Source: Gnetum montanum
Lineage: Eukaryota; Streptophyta; Gnetopsida; Gnetales; Gnetaceae
Length of the DNA stretch: 27,716 nt
Reading direction: 5' to 3'
NCBI GenBank assembly: GCA_015680685.1
Contig: MNCI01016169.1
Span: 108,621 to 136,336 of the forward strand
Part shown: piece after piece, positions 22,330-27,716 of the stretch
How positions within the stretch are numbered: the first letter of the stretch is position 1
How the letters are laid out: each line of letters starts with the position of its first letter
Position numbers and translations under genes: made by a program
The notes under the pieces: generated by a model
What the model saw: only the letters and a program-made list of their open reading frames with translations
What the model was told of the DNA's origin: nothing
Database searches by the model: none

Positions 22330-22565
22330 AACCCCCATGACTAACTAGAAACTCATCTTCAAGTTAAAACAAAATGAGGATTGAGTCCCTTACAAAATTT
22401 ATGGGGTTGTATACAAACTTGAATACTATGACTTATTTACATGACTGCCTCTACTGTGAATGTTGCATTGTTGTTTGAGTAGTGTTACAAAATTATCATG
22501 CATTACATGATGGACACATATGATAAGATAAAGACAAAAACAAAACTTCAGATCTTGATGTAGCC
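22330..22565 (-). other. Element C region between accessory ORF and 3' LTR
   Basis: Non-coding 3' UTR counterpart of 20868-21029, ending in the purine run before the LTR at 22329. Confidence 0.5.
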
Positions 22566-24864
22566 TCATGTTCCAGGTGACAATGGCTCCTCCATTGGTC
22601 TCTTCCATTTGTCTTTAGGATTTTGGAATTAATATTGATTAAGTAATGCCCAAAGTTTCTTCTCTTCTGATTTGGGGTCATGTACCATCTAGGTGAATTT
22701 GGTGATGTTTGCTGGAGTTGGAACTTCCCATGGATAATGCAATTGTGAAAACATTTTGTTTGTCTTCACATACCAAGCCATAAACTATTGTCTTTCCTCT
22801 TCAAATGATATAGCTATTTTTCTCAACTTCTACTAGTTTTTCATCCTTCTAGCCATATTTGCTACAACATCTTTCTGGTCTTGGTAGTTAACCTTGACCA
22901 CTTGGAGCTAGGATTTTACAATGTGCAACTTCTATTTTTCACCTTTCCTATCTCAAAATCCTTTTCATACACCATGGCCACTTGCTACTCCAGTTCATTT
23001 CTGGGTTTTCCTGTTATGAGCATGGCTAGATTAGCAAAACAAAGGTTTACTAATCCAATTTATCCTATGAGATATTCTATGTACAAGTCTTTATTCTTAA
23101 TTTTTTGCTTGATGTATGTGGGCAAGTCTATCCAAGATTGGTTACCAATCAGGTGTTTACATTGTGATTGTATTAATCTTGGTTTTAGCCACCTAGATTT
23201 CCTTTTCATTAATTTGTTTATACATGACCACTTGGTCTCTAAAGTGCTCTTTTAGTCTTTTATGCTTCTTGACCTTGTTCTGCCATGCACTAATCTCAAT
23301 ACTTGACTTTTGGTGGATTGCATGGACCTCTTTCATTAATAGGGTTCTATTATCTCTTATCAATTTTAGCATGTCTTGTTTGACTCTAGCAAATTGCCCT
23401 CTTAGTTGATAAATTCTTTCTTCAAGGACATTTTTTTTTATTTCTCAATGTCCATCAACCTCATATTCTTTGCAATAATATTTTTTTTTCTTCCTACAAG
23501 GTAGTTAGGGCTTTGGCATGAGCATATGTTTGTGCTTTAGCTATTGAAGCATTCCACGTTGTCTTTTCTTTTCCATCTCAACTTGAATGTTTCTGGCTAC
23601 TAGTTGGATTACCTATTTAGTTCTGAATTTATCTAGTAGGTTTGGTGCTACATATTGTATAGGGTCTTATTTCTCTATTCTTAATGCTAGTAATTTTGCT
23701 TATAACCTCTACACCTCATTTTTTGCATGATTGGCCCTATTTTTAGTCATCACTAGCTTACCCTAAGTTGAAATAAGTTCTAATTATATTGTAGTGATAT
23801 CGCTTGGGATATCAAAAATATTTTTCATCACTTTCCTTGTCTATAGAAATTGATATAATCTGTCTTCATGCTTGTGTTGGGCCATGGAGGGTCCAACTAT
23901 AGTTTCAACATCTTTGGCTCCAATCATATCAACTGGTGGTGCAAAGGAAACATTAAAGGATTCCTTAATGTGATCTATTATTAATTTAGCTGCTTCTGCT
24001 GCATAATCATAATTGTGGCTCCTTCTCCTATTTCTAGCATAACCTGGAAGGATGTACCGGTCTCTAATATTTGTTGTGCTTAGTCTTCATCCTCTTCTTC
24101 ATGCAATGAAATTTGACCACTAGTAAGTTCTCTTAATATTGTAGGCCTTCTTGGATTATCTCTTACTTGGTACATGCCTAAGAATTCTCTATTCCCCTAA
24201 CTGATGGTTTTATCTATATATTGTAGATGGCTCATGAAAGGTTTGTAAACTTGTTGTGGTAGTGGAACACTTGATCCTAGTCTATCATCAGCTGATGTTG
24301 ATCCATTGGATCCTACTTGCTTCTGTCCTATGGCTAGGATGTTTTCAGCTAGTGTGGATCCTACAACTCCCTTAGTGCCTACTGACTTTTCCAATTGATC
24401 TTTCTTAGGAGGTACTATCTTCAACATCTTGGTGTAGGATGCATTTTGAGCTTTGCATAGAACATCATTAGTGTAGCCCAGAATTCCAACTTGCTTGCGT
24501 AGTCTTCTTATAAGGCAAGGAAATGGCAATGTGAGTTTTCCTACCTTTTTCTCTTCAAACCTCCTTTGGATTTTCAAAAATAGCAAATGAGTCATGTTTG
24601 CTTGGAATTTCCCCATAAGGATGGTGCTTTCTCTTGTATCATATGTAGAAATCTTATTAATCTCTTAGTGAGAAAGATGTGATAAGTCCCAATCTTAAAG
24701 TAGATCTTTTCTTTAGTGGGCAATCAACTATATTCTTTATCTATTGTTCCATAAGCCCTTTGTAACCATAACTTATTTACATCAATGTCAAACCTTTTAG
24801 ATAATTGTGCAATATTTTCTTTGACATTACGAAGCTGGAATCCCTTGGTGATTGCTTCAACTAC
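22566..24864 (-). pseudogene. Element C accessory ORF, 5'-truncated by element 2
   Basis: Minus-strand homologue of the element 1 accessory ORF. It begins in mid-domain at VVEAITKGF (matching QAISKVLNL), continues with IYFKIGTYHIF, LTLPFPCLIRRL and GYTNDVLCKAQNASYTKML, and passes through a charged region (EVHAIHQKSSIEISAWQN, HFRDQVVMYKQINEKEI). It ends at a TGA at 22568-22566 after a MEEP-like end matching MEEPPPPRTT. Its length from the shared point to the stop is about 2.3 kb in both copies. Scattered stops and frameshifts make it non-functional. The upstream part was displaced when element 2 inserted at 24865 and should lie beyond the right edge of the window. Confidence 0.75.
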
Positions 24865-25620
24865 TGATGAGATGCGATATGCATAAGTCGCGATATCACG
24901 TGCTGCAATATTGCATCCCATGCGATATTGTGTACGTGATATCGCGTCGTCCCCTGCGATGTCACGTACGCGATATCGCGGTCCATCGCCAAATCTATAA
25001 ATAAGAGGTAGCACTCCCCTTATTTCCCATCCTAGGCTAGAAGTAGGGAAACTCTGGTAGATTGATCACTCTAGAGATAGAATATTTTCCATGTGCCCGC
25101 AGTAGGAGTCCCTAAGTGAACAGATCTTTATTCGAGTAGCTTTGTACCTGAACGCAAGTTGTGTATGAAAATAAAGATGAGCTTTGTGGATAAACCTTGC
25201 AGTGCATGGAATAGGATTTATTATTTGTTATTTATTACCTGTTATTTCCTACATGTTATTTATTACCTGCATTAGCGCGGCATGAGTATAACTTGATTAC
25301 GAGCATTGAAGAATGTGTACGGCTAATCAAGGAATCAACTACTCATCACGATTAGATTCTCTCATCCTTTCCTCCTAGTTAAGTACCTCAATACGACCAC
25401 TTCGAGCANGAGAAAAACATTAAAAACTATAAAAATCATATACCTCGGACTTACTTAACCATACACCATGACAACTACAAGTAAGTCTAGGAAGACAAAA
25501 AATGATTAACCCTAAGTGTTCCATGGGGCATGTAGGCATTTAGTCTATGGAGTTTGACTGAATCGCACGTGCTATGCTCATTTTGTATGGTTGAGTGTAG
25601 GGGTACCTCGCCATTCATCA
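24865..25620 (+). repeat. Element 2 5' LTR
   Basis: It begins TGATGAGATGCG and ends CGCCATTCATCA, with AATAAA at 25170-25175. One undetermined base (n) is at 25409. It is shorter than the element 1 LTRs mainly in U5. Confidence 0.92.
24874..25003 (+). promoter_or_regulatory. Element 2 promoter: expanded palindrome array plus TATA box
   Basis: Several units occur in tandem: GCGATATGC with CGCGATATCAC (24874-24899), GCAATATTGC (24905-24914), a 24-bp dyad at 24922-24945 and another at 24956-24979. TATAAATA (24996-25003) follows the last by 16 bp. The sister LTR at 1-313 has fewer units. Confidence 0.75.
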
Positions 25621-25640
25621 TTGGCACTGTTGCCAGGGAC
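25621..25640 (+). other. Primer-binding site of element 2
   Basis: TTGGCACTGTTGCCAGGGAC directly after the LTR, differing from the element 1 site only at a GA/AG pair. Confidence 0.8.
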
Positions 25641-25760
25641 TAAGTGTTTGTGTGCCATATAGAACATAAGGATATCATTCGCATCGTTGTGAGCCTTAAC
25701 GAACCTTCAGGTTAATCAAAAGAAAAATTTATATAACGGTAAATTAGCACACCAATAAAA

Positions 25761-27716
25761 ATGCCTTCTTCTCATAAGAGCAACTCACCACCTAAGGATC
25801 ATACACGAGACAGTCGACAACATAAAACACATAACCAAAATCAGCCAGTGCCTCAACAATATAAGATGACATATACTCATGCCAATGAGTATATCCCTAA
25901 CTTTACTTTTATTCTTCATCAAGATGAACAGCTGCGATGGAGAGATTTGCAAGGTAACATCGTGTTACCCCCAGATCGATCAGTCCCTAACATGCTCTTC
26001 CATGCCTTGGCACAAATTGAAATGCAAGAACTATTTGCTAAATACGTTGTGGATGATTTTGACATGAGGGATTATTATCCCACCGATGCCCAATGTATGA
26101 GGGACTTAAGGCAGGAGAGTCAACATACTTTTCTGAAGGGCAAAGCCCTGCACGTCCTTAGTGAAATAGGAGATGAAGAACCCATTATCATGGGTTCTTT
26201 AGCAAACGATGTTCCCCCTCTTAACGATGATGAGGAGGTTGGGTATCAGAACCTACGATCAACGATACATAACCATGGTTCTGATGCTCATGAACACTAA
26301 CTGTTCATAGAGGAAACAACCACTCATGCTAAGGATGGGCACTTAGATCGTCACCACAATCGGGGCCGTAGCAGCCGAAGAGAAGGTAAGAAACATCGTC
26401 ATGGCGATGGTTCCCCTTCTTCTTTCCCTTCTTCACATCACTCACCCTCTCCTTCCATATTTGGGCATAGCCATCATGAACATAAAGGTGAGGATAAAGG
26501 TAAGAAAAACAAGAGACCTCGACACGAAAGTCTAGAGAGAGGACAAGGGCAAGGACGTAGGGAGAGTAGGGAACAATGCAGACATCACAGGCATCATGAA
26601 AGAGATGATCATGATGAGCCCCTACTTGCAACTCGAAGTATGCTTGACATAATGGAGGCAGTTAGGATTTCCACAAGGCATTTAAAAGATAGTCGGATCA
26701 AACGATTAGACATGAACAATATTCCATGATTTGAAGGGGGATACAATATTGATCCGCAAAATCATTTATAGGCATTCCATGATGCCTGTGCCTTGCAGAA
26801 TATAGAAAATGAGTGGCAAAAGCTTAAGTTGTTCCCAAGGACACTCACCAAAGAAGCAGAGAGCTAGTATTGGTCCTTTGCACTGGAAACCATTAGGAGG
26901 TGGAGTACGATGCTAGAACTGTTCAACGAAAAGTATCAAACGTACTCTAGAGTGTACAATTTGTGTAAGCATATCCAAGGATGGGAACAAGGTCATCATG
27001 AACCCTTGGATGCTACCATGGCCTGCTATTACACATTGTTACATCGTTGGCTGGGCCATGGGTACGCTCAGTAGGATCAACTTCGCCACATCGTGGATGG
27101 GCTAAGGCATGAAGGTAGACGAACCCTTGGAACCTATGGCCAAGGGAGACTCTCACAACTTAGAGTCCATGAAGTACATAGCTTGTTGGAACAAGTAGTA
27201 AAAGAAGAAGGTGAGCTATGAAAAAGGGAAAGTGCAGAAGAGTATAACCGTGATCCCTCCCTTTGAAAGAAGGGAGTGAAATTTTGTGATGAAGAGGATG
27301 AGTCACCAATTGAAGAGTTGATGAACTGGAAAACCTTGCCGATCCAAAAATTAACAACAGAAATAGCGGCTAAGGTAGACGACATATGGAGTTCCTTAGA
27401 CTCTAAAATTGAAACTGTCTTAAAAATTGTAGAAGAGTCTAAGATAGAACAAAATAGTGATAAAGGTAAGAAAAAGTGGAGAGATTTAAGCCTTGCACAT
27501 AACAAGGGTAAGGGGAAAATCACTAACTCCGATGTGGCTGTAGATTCTAACAGGGACGATGATGGTGGATGTGAGATCTACCACTATGAACATCCTAAGG
27601 GATGTTGCCCCATCATCTCACATCTACAGGAGTCTGGGGTGTATGCACTAAATCCAAGACTCAACCAACGGCAAACACCCCGAAGGTTACCTTATTCACA
27701 AGGTAACCCAAGGCAG
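25761..27716 (+). pseudogene. gag: Element 2 gag polyprotein (seven in-frame stops, 3' end outside)
   Basis: One frame stays open in phase from ATG 25761 to the window end (652 codons), interrupted only by stops at 26298, 26727, 26769, 26865, 27072, 27219 and 27264. The N-terminal 180 codons (MPSSHKSNSPPK onward) are followed by a His/Arg/Ser-rich linker. The gag core matches element 1: FEGGYNIDP, LFNEKYQTYSRVY, IQGWEQGHHEPLDATMACYY and GTYGQGRLSQLRVHEV. The metal-binding cluster reads CEIYHYEHPKGCC, so the second cysteine of CKIC in element 1 is Tyr here, explained by one G-to-A change. At the comparable points element 1 has a sense codon (Asn or Ser before FSGGYD, Gln before AFYDA). The N-terminal extension is much longer than that of element 1 gag. 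Confidence 0.88.

Larger units (their letters stand above)
24865..27716 (+). mobile_element. Element 2: Tat-like LTR retrotransposon, 5' part
   Basis: A 756-bp 5' LTR, a primer-binding site and gag are in the window; the element continues past the right edge. Its LTR is a close relative of the one at 1-313 and more distant from element 1's. The expected target duplication is ACTAC (24860-24864). Because the right end is missing, its pol or accessory content is unknown. Confidence 0.9.

Noticed and set aside
24874-24979. CRISPR-like array because of regularly repeated palindromes.
   Set aside because: A plant LTR promoter context, few units and similar spacers rule this out.
26329-26631. 100-codon open frame on the minus strand with hydrophobic stretches.
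   Set aside because: Antisense of the His/Arg-rich gag linker. The plus-strand frame continues in phase on both sides.
27134-27523. 129-codon minus-strand open frame, Ser/Leu-rich, resembling a membrane protein.
   Set aside because: Antisense of element 2 gag. Its composition is explained by complementing Lys/Glu-rich codons.

Overview
The window is nuclear DNA of a seed plant with a large, transposon-filled genome. It holds one ordinary split plant gene with long AT-rich introns, set among old, nested, methylation-decayed LTR retrotransposons of the Ty3/gypsy Tat/Ogre type. A conifer or other gymnosperm would fit, but the sequence alone does not settle the species. There is no bacterial or organellar gene organisation.

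Layout: 1-313 is the 5' part of a Tat-like LTR on the minus strand, cut by the window edge. 314-5340 is AT-rich repeat wreckage: one copy of a dispersed repeat (1262-1830), a badly decayed LTR with an internal 204-bp tandem duplication (1850-2874), and a possible Copia-type LTR start (5025-5340). 6422-11280 on the minus strand is a six-exon gene for an organelle-targeted YqgF/RuvX-type RNase H-fold protein. I assembled it by hand from exon homology and splice sites; it gives an uninterrupted 244-residue protein. 11281-12294 is its promoter side and unassigned DNA. 12295-12886 is a second copy of the 1262-1830 repeat.

12887-24864 is a nest. The oldest piece, 'element C', lies on the minus strand: its accessory ORF is at 24864-22566 and its 3' LTR at 22329-21834, continuing at 13232-12887. 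'Element 1' (13233-21828, plus strand) sits inside that LTR. It is structurally complete, with paired LTRs, a TGATGAG/CTCATCA terminal inverted repeat, a 5-bp ATAAC target-site duplication, a primer-binding site and a polypurine tract. 'Element 2' (24865 to beyond 27716, plus strand) sits inside element C's accessory ORF.

Element 1 has an unusual plan: gag (14187-15932), no recognisable pol, then a second promoter inside the element (17557-17613) followed by a long accessory ORF (18084-20867). That ORF encodes a domain resembling the 'putative plant transposon protein' family, followed by a long charged, probably coiled-coil region. Element C carries a homologous accessory ORF. The LTRs and the internal promoter share a module not explained by standard LTR anatomy: a palindromic GCGATATCGC-type array, usually built as a dyad of about 24 bp, whose end lies 13-16 bp upstream of TATAAATA in five of six cases. 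This palindrome-TATA module together with the accessory ORF is the best candidate here for something undescribed.

All retroelement ORFs are dead copies. Most damage is in-frame nonsense mutation of the C-to-T/G-to-A kind with very few frameshifts, as expected for long-methylated DNA.
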